Source: Microstegium vimineum
Lineage: Eukaryota; Streptophyta; Magnoliopsida; Poales; Poaceae
Direction of reading: 5' to 3'
Assembly (NCBI GenBank): GCA_022036555.1
Contig: CM039140.1
Location: 2,020,574-2,084,573, forward strand
DNA length: 64,000 nt
Part shown: piece after piece, positions 23,905-33,858 of the stretch
Numbering within the stretch: position 1 is the first letter of the stretch
Layout of the letters: every line of letters starts with the position of its first letter
Notes under the pieces: model-generated
Seen by the model: only the letters and a program-made list of their open reading frames with translations
Told to the model about the DNA's origin: nothing
The model's database searches: none
Program-made: the position numbers and the translations under genes

Positions 23905-24728
23905 CACCCCGTTTGGATGTAGATATTGGAGCCTAGACATTGGAATTGGAATCAGATTTCTTCAATGCCGTTGTTTGGATGTACATAGAATTGGGATTTG
24001 GCATTGAGGGCCCAATTTCTTGGTATTGACATATAACTGGAAGGGCCTTATCCCAATACGGAGCCCGACCCCTCCGTATTGACTGGAATCGGACCCGAGC
24101 CTCTTCCTCGTGGGAGAGCAACAGCAGGCGAGCGCCCTCTTCCCCACGACCGGCGAGGCGGCGACCTCCTTTTCCTCTTCCCGGCGGTCGACGGCACGGG
24201 CTCCTGTCCTCTTCCCCATGGCCAGTTGCGCGGGCTCCTCTTCGCCCATGGCCGACGGCAGGAGCTCCTCTTTGTCCCCATGGCTGGCGGCGCCCTCCTC
24301 CCCAAGACCGGCGACCTCCTTTTCCTCTTCCCCACGGCCAGCGACGCGAGCTCATCTTCACCCCGTGGCCGGCGGCGCGAGCTCCTCTTCGTCCCCATGG
24401 CCAGCGACGCGAGATCCACCATGGCCGGCGGCGTGAGATCCACTCTTCCATCTCCGACAGCAGCGAGATCCACTCGCATCCCCATGGAGGCGCATACATG
24501 GCTGGCAGGATGGCTCAAGCCCCACCCACTCTTCCATCTCTGACAGCAGCGAGATCCACTCGCGTTCCTCTTGTTCTGGCTGCGATGGATTTGGGGAAAG
24601 AGATGGATCAATTCTGTGTCCATCCAAACAATATCTTTGGTATTGTAAGCTATTTCCAATACCAGGTTGATTTGGTATTGCATCCAATTCAATGCCAACA
24701 CCTTCAATATCTACATCCAAACGGAGCC
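23905..24728. mobile_element. Tourist-like (PIF/Harbinger) TIR element with GC-rich cargo
   Basis: The left end CACCCCGTTTGGATGTAGAT and the reverse complement of the right end, GGCTCCGTTTGGATGTAGAT, form TIRs of about 24 bp. TAA target duplications lie at 23902-23904 and 24729-24731, as expected for Tourist/PIF-Harbinger. At 824 bp it is longer than usual for a Tourist MITE. The centre (24100-24560) is GC-rich and made of degenerate repeats around CGAGCTCCTCTTC and CCATGGCCGGCGGCG, plus a duplicated GACAGCAGCGAGATCCACTC block. Open frames on both strands in the centre follow from composition. The GC-rich core could be captured host exon sequence or an expanded minisatellite. Confidence 0.8.
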
Positions 24729-24731
24729 TAA

Positions 24732-25430
24732 GGTAAACCTAGTTTTTTTTACGGTTAACCAGGAGCTACTATTTTGAATATGAATACACAACCAATTATT
24801 TGGGGAAGAACTGGTGGGTTTCAAAATAACCTCACTTTTTAACATCCTCCTCTATGGATAAAAATGCAGTATCTAAGTTCTGAGTACTGTAGTCAATAAC
24901 AACTTTTTTTGCAGCTATATGGCAAATCTTTGTGTTTCTGCAATTTGTGCCAAAAGGATTCAGTAACCACAGAACTCAACTATAGCACACATGGTCATAC
25001 ACATAATTTTCATTATAAAGGAAGAAGTTCCTCAAAATCATCCGACAACACCAAAGAGCATTTCACCAAATCCTGATTAACATATGTCAATTGGCTTCAG
25101 ATCCAAGTAATGATAGCAGAATTGCTAATGACACTGTTGCCAGTGCTCCACAAAAGAGAAGTTCTTCATATAAGTTTGGTATAAGCATCAAGTCAATATA
25201 ATAGAAAACACAAATTGCTAATGGCTTGTTGCCCATCGATAATCGACACAACTACATCATTTTCAAACTAAAAATCTATATCATTTCCAAACTAAAAACA
25301 TATCTACATGTCTATCACAAAAATTATTTTCAAAATAGTCTAACGCATAGTTGGGCTAAGATCAAAGAACACCATCAATAATTAAAGGTTTTCAGAGTTG
25401 CATGTAATTAGATAGAGAAATTTAAGCTAC
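24732..25430. other. Intergenic DNA, no feature seen
   Basis: A/T-rich sequence without a recognisable gene or bounded element. It could include intron or 3' sequence of the possible minus-strand gene at 25431-26261. Confidence 0.35.
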
Positions 25431-26261
25431 CTGCTTTAACTTTGGAAGATCTGGTAGCTTCCTATCGTTGATGAGAGCATGCAGAAGCTCGGTCTTCTCC
25501 TCAAGATGATCAAAGCCTATCACCAACCATATCTCCATAAAGAGCACATAATAGCAAAAATATTATGTTTACATGCCTGAACACAAAGAACAACAACTTT
25601 ATGACCCTCGAATTTGTGAATTGGATAACCAGCTCTTCCCAAGCCCAGATTGAGACAATCCCACATTCAGACAGAGTTAGATGCGGAACATTACGACAAT
25701 CCGACATTCATGTACTCAACTTCCGCCAAAAACATACTTGATTTAATGAGATGCGAAAGCGAAACAGAATAACACCACCTTAACAGCTGGGCTAGTGCCA
25801 ATTCGAGCATCCAAAAAATTAGACAAGCATCATCCCCCACACTACAAAACTCCTATGCCCTGCATTTGAAAGGGCATCATTAGTTAGAACATTAATACTT
25901 CATCAATGCATATTATAGACCGTAGGCAACCATGTTTGACCTAACTTTAAAAAGAGAGGACCAGACATTGTACAATCATGAGATGGAATTTGGCAATCTG
26001 GTTACAAATACAAGGAGTGTGTGGTCAAAGTGCCACTCGGATCCACCCATAAATGCAACACAATTTATTTTTGCAACTTAAATTGACAAAAATCAAAGAA
26101 TTGCAACTTAAATTGACAAAAATCAAAGAATTATGTTGTTCTAGGTATCTTAGTGCATGTGCATTGCTTGACCATGAGTATGCCATTCAACTCTACCATT
26201 TTGTCGAACACCTTTAGGGCATAAAAAGGGACACTTTCCAACATCTTCAAGAAGTACAAAC
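25431..26261 (-). other. Possible exons of an unidentified minus-strand gene
   Basis: Two stretches look like real exons on the minus strand. 25431-25516 is flanked by acceptor GTGATAG and donor CAG/GTAGCT and reads FDHLEEKTELLHALINDRKL in one open frame. The stretch ending at 26261 follows acceptor GTCATAG and reads LYFLKMLESVPFYALKVFDK. Amino-acid composition and splice context are gene-like, but I cannot name the family or connect the exons into a full model. The GC-rich segment 26400-26730 upstream could be its first exon and promoter. It may be a decayed gene; confidence in function is nil. Confidence 0.35.
26071..26130. repeat. Perfect 30-bp tandem duplication
   Basis: Two identical adjacent 30-bp units start TTGCAACTTAAATTGACAAA at 26071 and 26101. 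Exact identity points to a very recent slippage event or an assembly artefact. Confidence 0.95.
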
Positions 26262-26399
26262 CTATGACAGGAGAACACAAAACTTATTGTGTTATGAACC
26301 AGAAGGGGCTCAGGGAGGAGACAGGGAACAACCTGTATATAGCGGAGGAAAAGAGCCAGTTCTTCTGCAAATAACAAAGCAAAACATGTATACTTACCC

Positions 26400-26730
26400 G
26401 ATGACCTTCCTAGGCGGCGTGCAGGATGCGGTTGCGGTGCGAGGAGCACTGGCGCGTGCTGGCCGCAGCGCGCGCAGGCGGTGGCGGGCGCGATGCGTGG
26501 TGGCGGCTGCGGGCGCGGGGTGGGGCGTGGGCGCGTGCTGGCGGCTGCGGGCGCGTGGGTGGGGCGCGGGCGCGACAGCGTCTGGCTGGCTGCGGCAGGC
26601 GCAGCGCGTGCAGGTAGCGCGCAGGCGGCGGTGGCTTGCTTTTTTTTTTTTGATTTTTTCCGATTCGTTTTTTTTATCTGCGATCTGCGATTGCCGAGTT
26701 GAGAGGGAAAGGCGGGCGGGGATGTGACGC
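26400..26730. other. GC-rich segment between opposed gene remnants
   Basis: A CpG-rich, repetitive stretch (many GGCTGCGGGCGCG-type blocks) is followed by a T-rich run at 26638-26651. It lies between the possible minus-strand exons and the plus-strand EBP1-like gene whose start codon is at 26970. That arrangement fits a shared or former bidirectional promoter and first exon. On the minus strand a donor-like GTAAGT occurs near 26394. The open frames on both strands have no domain. Confidence 0.4.
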
Positions 26731-26969
26731 GGAGGTGGATTGATGAGTAACGCGGAGGGTGGGAAGCCTGCCAGTGGGTCATGGGTGAGATTCAGACTTC
26801 CCACTCCTTTAGAAGATTTTAATTATAGTAGATATGACTGATGTAGCCGATACCAACTACTGTACCAGGTGATGACCTATTGCCATCCCTATACAGCCGT
26901 ACAGGGACAACAGAGCTGACCGAGTGCCAACCCTGCTGCAGAGAGGGGGAGGGAGATCAGCAGCAGATT

Positions 26970-27732
26970 ATGTCTTACATGGACGACTCGGACGAGAAGG
27001 AGGATGATTTGTCAAATAAGGACGTTTTTGATAATTACAAGCACTCTGCCTCTGTAATCACAAGTATGTACCTGAATCTAACAAATATATAAATAATGCC
27101 TCTTTTGCAATGTTTTCTAGTCGGCTTGCATCTTTTGTGTTTCAAAGATTCCTTGATTGCTGCCATGGTTGGGGTTCCGATTGAAGGTTTTAAAGTGACT
27201 GTTTTCAATTTTTTGACTGATGTGGTTTAATTTTTTTTTAACTATGCATAGAAGGAACGAAGAAATTGATCCTAGAATGCAAAGAGGGAAAGAAGATAGC
27301 TGATCTTTGTGCATTGGGCGACGAGTACATGAACAAGTAATATTTTATTTTGTTTTGCTTTTTTTCCTTGTTTAAATTCTGATTTAAGAATGACACCGGA
27401 TTTTCAATCAGGGAATGCCATAAGAGAAAGACAAAAAACATGACAGCTCGCATTTTGTTTTGTATCTCCTTTGTACTCTGATCCTACAACCCTTAAAAAG
27501 GATGATATAGTCAAAATGTAAGTGTATCTCACTTTGTATATTTTGCGTTAGATTTATTTTAACTAACATAAGCTTATGACAGCGAAATGTCTTTTGAAAC
27601 TGATGGGTGCATCGCTTCTCTGGCCCATACTTATGTCTTGCTCAAAAAATCACCGGAAGCTTGGGTGATATTTTTGAAGCAGCTGACATGGCTAGAGAAA
27701 TGGCCTTGAAATTCATTAAGCCTGGAATTAAA
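26970..27732 (+). pseudogene. EBP1: EBP1/PA2G4-like gene copy, 5' half (exons 1-4)
   Basis: Exon 1 (26970-27063) reads MSYMDDSDEKEDDLSNKDVF, matching the acidic start of EBP1/PA2G4 proteins (M24 aminopeptidase fold without activity; ribosome- and RNA-associated growth regulator). Exon 2 (27252-27336) reads LILECKEGKKIADLCALGDE, matching the family's LAECKP..IVDICEKGD region. Exon 3 (27412-27517) ends in LKKDDIVKM, and exon 4 (27583-27732) contains ETDGCIASLAHTYVL and AADMAREMALKFIKPGIK, collinear with the family. All junctions are GT/AG with compatible phase. Exon 3 has lost about a dozen codons and changes frame before SPLYSDP, and exon 4 needs a frame change near the CAAAAAATC run, so the copy cannot encode a full protein. 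The gene resumes at 49493 beyond the inserted retrotransposon. Family assignment is by remembered alignment. Confidence 0.78.
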
Positions 27733-27852
27733 GTGAGTTTTCTAATTTCTATGCTAATAGCCTAATATACTAAGAGTTTGTATGGTTTTCTTATTGGGCA
27801 AATTGTGTATTTATGGAAGGGAAGAAATAAAAAAGAAATAAAAATAGAAGTC

Positions 27853-28324
27853 TGTCGATGTTTTACCACCGATAGCCTGCCACGGGGTTATCCGAGACAG
27901 TAGTTCGTGCCTCGGCGAATAGTGAAACCTTGGTGGTTGGACATGCAGGGACACACAGTTTATACTGGTTCAGGCCCTCGATAAGGTCGAGTAATAACCT
28001 TACGTCCAGTTGAGTCGTCTGTTATTGCTCTTGATCGTAATACAAGGTGTTGTGTGTCGCTCTGTGTATCAGGTGTTGCCTAGTATGTAGGGATTGTTTT
28101 TCGGGTGATACCCTTACCAGCCCTTTATAGTCCAGGAACTAGTTGAGGGTTATTCTAATCCTACTCGGTTACAAACTTAGAGTCATAAGTTGTGCTTCGG
28201 TCTTGTCGTCTTTACCGAGTAGAATTCGGTTTCTTCTGTCCGTCTTCCTTCGTGGGCTGAGGAAAGGAGGCCCAAAGCTTAGGTAAGCCAGTCCATGGGT
28301 ACCCTATAGGATATCTCATCGACA
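27853..28324 (-). repeat. 3' LTR of the gypsy element
   Basis: 472 bp, aligning without gaps to 48410-48881. Differences are mostly transitions (18 of about 21), as expected for methylated, deaminating DNA. Inside the boundary the minus strand reads CTCAGGGGCT before the LTR start, a weak polypurine tract. Confidence 0.95.
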
Positions 28325-31300
28325 AGCCCCTGAGCATCTCATGATTTTTTTTCAATATGCCGGGTTGCTTTTGAAAGCGAGCCGAGTTCTTTTTGAAGCA
28401 AAATCGTGAAATGATCTTCTGTGTTCTTCGTCTTGTGATATTTATGCACCTTTGGTGCACTCATTGAGTGTAGCCCCCGAGCCTCTGATTACTTGGTACA
28501 AGTATTCGGAGGATCTGAGAAATGTCTTTAGCTTTAGTCTTCTGTATTCTTCATCTTGTGGCCTTTTGCACTCATTGAGTGTAGCCTCCGAGCCTCAGGA
28601 TATTTGGTACAAGTATTCGGAGGATCTAAGAAAAAAGTCTTGTGAGGTATATATTTCCAGCCTCCGAGCCTTCTCCGAGTTCTTTTGAAAAAGAACTCGA
28701 CAGAAGGTTTTGAAATACTCCGCTTCTGTCTGATTTTGTTCACGGGTAGGTACTGTGCTTTCATGGATGTATGGAATCTTGCTTTCACTGTTTGCTTTGG
28801 TCAGTTTTTGTTGTTTTCTTGTTTTTCTTTCTCATGACTTTTGGCTTTTGGTGGCTCTTCCTGGCTATATATTGCGTTGTTCTTGTACTGATAGCCCGAT
28901 TCTCAGGGTTCGGTGATCATGCTGCTGAGTGAAACTGAGCAGCCCCCGGGCTTATGCCCGCCTTCTGGTAGTCGAGTGGGTAGAAGAATTCTTGTGAATG
29001 GAGTTAGAGGTAGACTAACTCCTCGGTTAGATTTTCCTGGGAAGTTTGGTGTAGTAGGCAGAAGAAGTCTTGTGATGTGGCTTCCATGCCTTCTCTGTCT
29101 AACTGCTGAACTCCGGGTTGTAACCGTTGCCGCTCCTGAGTTGGTTGACGTGGTATGCTCTATCTTTCTGGCCGTGCGTGCTTGCGCAGAATTCTTGCTG
29201 GAAATCCTGGAGCTGGAGCTGTCCAATCTCATTTTTGGGAGTGGTTTTCTGCCTATGATCCGACACTTCTTCACGCTCTGTGAGGATTCCGGGTTGTTTT
29301 GACTTGTAAGGTTTCTGTTCGGGTATCCGGCCTTTTTTGGTGGTATATCCGGTGTAATCCTGGTTATGGCCTTTACATTTTGTCACTAGTGGTCTCTAGT
29401 TGTAGATGTGGCTTAGTCTGCTCTTGTAAGTTTATTGGCCGAATTGTTTGCATGGCCTGCAGAGTTGTTGCTGGTTGTATGATTGTCCTTGGAATATTCT
29501 TCCGAATATTCTGTATAGTACCCTGATGTACTGTCTTTATTGTAGCCGTTTGTGTCTCATCAATGTAGTCCTTGTAGAATCTTTTGCCTTTACTGCTCCC
29601 CTTTATGTACTGTTGCTGATGTTGCCTTTTCTTCATGGACTCGGTGTATGTACACCTGTTGTTCTTCTATAGATAGCTGTAGTATGGTTTCCTTATCACA
29701 TATCTTCTGTTTTTCCTTGTAAGAGGTCCTTGTTGTATCATGGATATTGTAGTGGGCAAGCTTGATGAGCCCCCGGGCTTCTTCGTCTTCTTTCTGAGTT
29801 GTAATCTTGTGAATGGTGTAGTTCTTGTGATAGAAACTAGCAGATAGCTAGTTTCAAGGTAGTACCAAGCTGAAGGCGGTTTTGAGGCAAATGGTGTAGT
29901 TCTTGTGATGAGGCTGTCGCATGTCGTGCTGCCTCATCTTCCAGCGTCCTAGTGCCATGCCTCTGGCTGATTTCGCGGCCTTGGTTGAAGAAGTATTCCT
30001 TGGCTGGTCCTGTGCAGTGTCATTTTGGCGCCTGCTGGTGTTGATCTGCTTTCTCTCTGTCGAGGACCTGGCAGAACTGTGAATCTTGAATGTCTTCTGG
30101 GCTCTGCTTCTACTGCCTTTGGCAAACATATGTGCCTTTGGATCGAATTCTTGAAGATCAGATGGATGTGGATCTCTTGACGAGGTAGGAGCAATCGAAA
30201 CCCGAGGTCCAAGATCTTTGCCGCCAGATATTTAGTCAGATGAAAGTGTTGCCATCTCCTCCTTGATGAACATATTTACTTGTCTTTGGGTGATGATCTT
30301 GTAATATACTCTGAATGATACTTTTGCTTAATATATTGTCAGGCTTCATCCTGATATTGTAATGCTTTTGTCTCTGCTGCAGTTTGTTTTCCGATTGATG
30401 TAGTTGTCCTTCTGATGAATACCTTATTTTCTTGATATTTGTAATCCATGTTGAATTCTTTTGATTGATACTTGTAGTATTGTGCCTCTATATTAGGCTT
30501 TGTAGATGCTTCTGAATTCTTGAATTCTTTCTGGGTAATATTATTGGCCTTCGTGCCTTGATGAATACACTGGAGATATTCTTGTTCATAAAATTCCTTG
30601 TGCCTCTGAGTTAGGCTTTGAGCATCTTTATCGTTGCTTTTGATAATTTCCAAGTACTTTCGAAGTAGTCTTGTTATTTTGGACGAGTAGTTTCTGATGC
30701 TGGAGTAGTAGATATCACTTTCTGACGTAATAGCATTTGGCTTGCTATCTTTGTTGTGCTGAGTTTGCGCTGCTCTTCAAGCAGAAATGTTGTGCCACTT
30801 TTTGGCGAGTGATTGTCTTTGATGTCATCGAGGTAGAATGTTCTTCTTTATTGTGCCGAGTAGTTTGGTATTTGCCATGCCACCTTTTGAAACAGTAGAC
30901 TTGTATGAACCAGACTGTGCCGCTCATGGTGCAAAGCAGTCGGTTTGTCATTGAGGTATACTAATGTTTTTTGTTGTGCCGAGTAGTTTTGATGTCATGC
31001 CAGTAGACTTGTAGATATGTGAACCAGACTGTGCCGCTCATGGTGCAAAGCAGTCGGTTTGTCGTCGATGTAGATTGATGCTTTTTGTTGCGCTGAGTAG
31101 TTTTGATGTCATGCCTCCTCACAAAACGGTAGACTTGTAGATATATGAACCAGACTGTGCCGCTCATGGTGCAAAGCAGTCGGTTTGTCGTCGATGTAGA
31201 TTGATGTTTTTTGTTGCGCCGAGTAGTTTTGATGTCATGCCGCCTCATGAAACGGTAGACTTGTAGATATATGAACCAGATGGTGCCGCTCATGGTGCAA

Positions 31301-31749
31301 AGCAGTCGGTTAGTCAAGTTGCCTCATGAAACAACTGACTCCAGACAGTGCCTCTCATTGTGCAACTGCCGGTAGAAATGCTAGACAGTGCCGCTCATGG
31401 TGCAAAGCTGTCAGCTAGTCAGGTCGCCTCACGAAATGGTAGACTTTATATATGAACCAGACTGTGTCGCTCATTGTGCAAAGCAGTCGGTTTGTCAAGT
31501 TGCCTCACGAAACAACTCGACTCCAGACAGTGCCTCTCATTGTGTAACTGCCGGTTTGTTCTTGACGTCTTGTCTCTTGCGCTTTTAGTTGTAGAATTTC
31601 TTGAGCTGGCTGATATGCCAAGTGTTGCTCAGTTGAATTCCATCTTCTGTCATTAGTTCATAAGTTCCGGGTTGTATTGCTGTTTTGATGATGAAAGGAC
31701 CCTCCCATGGGCTGAGTAGTTTGTGTCTTTCGTCTTTCTTTTGAATTAG
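28325..31749 (-). other. 3' non-coding region of the gypsy element
   Basis: About 3.4 kb separate the integrase end from the 3' LTR. Several short frames are open but none encodes a recognisable domain; no envelope-like protein is evident. Repeated blocks such as CTCATTGAGTGTAGCC..CGAGCCTC (28460 and 28570) occur near the LTR. The 31.4-31.75 kb end holds tandem repeats described separately. A long gene-free 3' region of this kind is typical of Tat elements. Confidence 0.7.
30890..31525. repeat. Tandem repeats of about 115-127 bp in the element's 3' region
   Basis: The block GAACCAGACTGTGCCGCTCA starts at 30906, 31021, 31146, 31273 (one base changed) and 31453, so the spacing is 115, 125, 127 and 180 bp. 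The last interval holds truncated units built on CAGTGCCGCTCATGGTGCAA and CAGTGCCTCTCATTGTG. Each unit also carries GTAGACTTGTAGATAT and GCCGAGTAGTTTTGATGTCA blocks. Length and sequence drift imply unequal exchange. Open minus frames at 30745-31317 simply read through the repeat. Confidence 0.88.
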
Positions 31750-33090
31750 TCATAGTACTAGATCTCCTGGTTTTAATGTCCTTGGATTCATATTTCTGTC
31801 GTAGTGTCTTCGCAAACCTTGTAAGTATCTTGCATTTTGTATTAGTGCACTGTCTCTTATTTCTTCGATTGAGTCTATCTCTAGTCGTCTTGTTTCTTCG
31901 GCTTCTCCTTCATTGTATTGTTCGATTCTTGGTGATTGCCATATCAAGTCAATTGGTAATACAACTTCTGATCCGTATACTAGGAAGAAAGGTGAATATC
32001 CTGTTGCTCTGCTGATTTGGGTTCTTAAGCCCCATACCACTTTTGGTAGTTCTTCTATCCACTTGCTTCCATAGTCTTTTAGGTCTTCATATAATCTTGG
32101 CTTTAGGCCTTGTAATAATAGCACATTGGCTCTTTCAACTTGTCCGTTTGCCTGAGGGTGAGCTACTGATGCATAATCTATCTCTATTCCGTAATCTTTT
32201 GTCCAATATTGGAATTCTTTTGCTGTAAATGGTGATCCAAGATCCGTGATTATTCTGTTGGGCATCCCAAATCTGTGCATGATATCTTGTATGAACTCTG
32301 TTGCTTTTTCTGCGCTATATTTGACAAGTGGCTTGTATTCAATCCACTTGGTGAATTTGTCTATTGCCACAAATATATATTCAAATCCTCCTTTTGCCTT
32401 TTTGAGAGGTCCGACTTGATCTAGCCCCCAGCATGAAAAAGGCCAGGCTGGTAGTATGCAAATTAGATTGTGTGCTGGAACATGAGATTGTCTTGCAAAT
32501 ATTTGGTAATTCTTGCATGTTTTGACTAATTGTTCTGCATCCTTGAGTGCTGTTGGCCAATAGAATCCGCTTCTGAATGCTTTGCCGATTAATGTTCTGG
32601 ATGCTGCATGATTTCCACAGCAGCCTGAGTGGATTTCATCCAATATCTCTTTTCTTTCCTGCGTAGATAGACATTTCAATAATACTCCAGAAGATGCTGC
32701 TTTTTTGTATAATTTATCCTTTACGACGACGTAAGCTTTGTTTTTTCTTATAACCCTTGTTGCTTCTGCTTTGTCTCTGGGTAGTTTGTTTTCATTCTTA
32801 TAATCAATGAATGGTTGTCTCCAATCGCTTTCTATGTTGAGGATCCGTCTTGAGGTGTCGTGTTCTTTTATCTTGTCTATGTCCATTGGGTCTTCTTTTT
32901 GTTTACTGATTTCTTGGATTGATGGCTTTGCGAGTTCTTCTACAAATATTCTCGGTGATACTTTTGCTCTGTCTGATCCCAATTTTGACAAGATATCTGC
33001 TGCCACATTTGAATCTCTTAAGACGTGGTGGATTTTTAATCCTTCGAAGTTCTTTTCGAGTTTCCTTACTTCTGCACAGTATGCATCCAT
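31750..33090 (-). CDS. Gypsy integrase and end of RNase H
   Basis: A 446-residue open frame starting inside RNase H (MDAYCAEVRKLEKNFEGL, with D-x-N-VAADILSKL) and running through integrase. The zinc-binding HHCC domain is altered: the second Cys pair reads CKNYQIF, so one expected Cys is Tyr. The catalytic core shows WGLDQVGP, VAIDKFTKWIE, IITDLGSPF and NGQVERAN, which supply the D, D and E positions; the common DNGS is DLGS here. The C-terminus ends near PGDLVL and then a stop (TGA), shorter than usual. Immediately upstream a TAA replaces the expected Gln codon in VIN-stop-VNKEW, so the polyprotein cannot be made intact. Confidence 0.9.
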   Translation of the reverse strand: MDAYCAEVRKLEKNFEGLKIHHVLRDSNVAADILSKLGSDRAKVSPRIFVEELAKPSIQEISKQKEDPMDIDKIKEHDTSRRILNIESDWRQPFIDYKNENKLPRDKAEATRVIRKNKAYVVVKDKLYKKAASSGVLLKCLSTQERKEILDEIHSGCCGNHAASRTLIGKAFRSGFYWPTALKDAEQLVKTCKNYQIFARQSHVPAHNLICILPAWPFSCWGLDQVGPLKKAKGGFEYIFVAIDKFTKWIEYKPLVKYSAEKATEFIQDIMHRFGMPNRIITDLGSPFTAKEFQYWTKDYGIEIDYASVAHPQANGQVERANVLLLQGLKPRLYEDLKDYGSKWIEELPKVVWGLRTQISRATGYSPFFLVYGSEVVLPIDLIWQSPRIEQYNEGEAEETRRLEIDSIEEIRDSALIQNARYLQGLRRHYDRNMNPRTLKPGDLVL

Positions 33091-33297
33091 GTTATTTTTT
33101 GAGCATTCCCATTCTTTGTTTACTTAATTGATTACTACTGCTGAATCTCCATAAGCGAGAACTCTTTTGATTCCCAGGGTGGCTGCTACTTTTAATCCGT
33201 GTATGAGTGCTTTGTATTCTGCTTCATTATTTGTTGCTTTCCATAATATTTGTAGTACGTATTTTAATTGTCTTCCTTCTGGGGAAATCAGTAGTAC
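33091..33297 (-). pseudogene. RNase H, C-terminal portion
   Basis: In one minus frame this reads VLLISPEGRQ, WKATNNEAEYKALIHGL and LAYGDSAVVIN, supplying the Glu and Asp of the RNase H catalytic set. It is cut from its N-terminal half (42767-43181) by solo LTR A, inserted after the Gly-Thr-Gly turn with duplication of ACCTG (plus strand). An in-frame TAA follows VIN. Non-functional. Confidence 0.88.
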
Positions 33298-33858
33298 ACC
33301 TGTGAGAGTTCCTTTGTGATTTTGGTAATTGAGTGATAACTTAGGTGAACTAATATGTGTTTAAGTGATATATACACAGGAGATTAGTTCACAGGTGATT
33401 ATGAGATGAAGGAGCTTAATTGCACATGAAACATGACATGGAGTCATGTGACCAAGGTGGAGAATATCAAGATGAGGCTTGGCTTGATGGACTGGTTGCA
33501 AGTGTGAAGGGCAAGCGGGTGATGCTTGGCGCCGATGGACCAAGGCAACGGTGAAGAGCAAGTGAGGTCAAGATCGATGAACCAATACGGTCATATGATG
33601 ATATGAAGTGGATCATATCATTTGACAAGTGTTTGGTGCATGTGTTGCATCAACATTGGAGAAGGAGATGGAAGGAATGCGCAAGGCAAAGGTATAACCA
33701 TAGGGCATTTCCATTTCACCGGTCATAGGTGTGTAGAGAAGTATATGACCGGGTTTAGGATAGATAGCCGTACTATCAAGAGGGGCAAACTTGTTTGCAT
33801 ATCGGTTATCTAGTGCCACCGTGAGCGATCTAACTTTGCGATGTATTAGGATCGAGTG

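Noticed and set aside
23933..24707. Overlapping frames of up to 219 residues on both strands
   Set aside because: Explained by the GC-rich repeated core of a TIR element; no single frame is preserved between repeat units.
30745..31317. Minus-strand open frames with repeated TNRLLCTMSGTVWFI
   Set aside because: They read the 115-127 bp tandem repeats; periodicity is at DNA level and no protein family is recognised.
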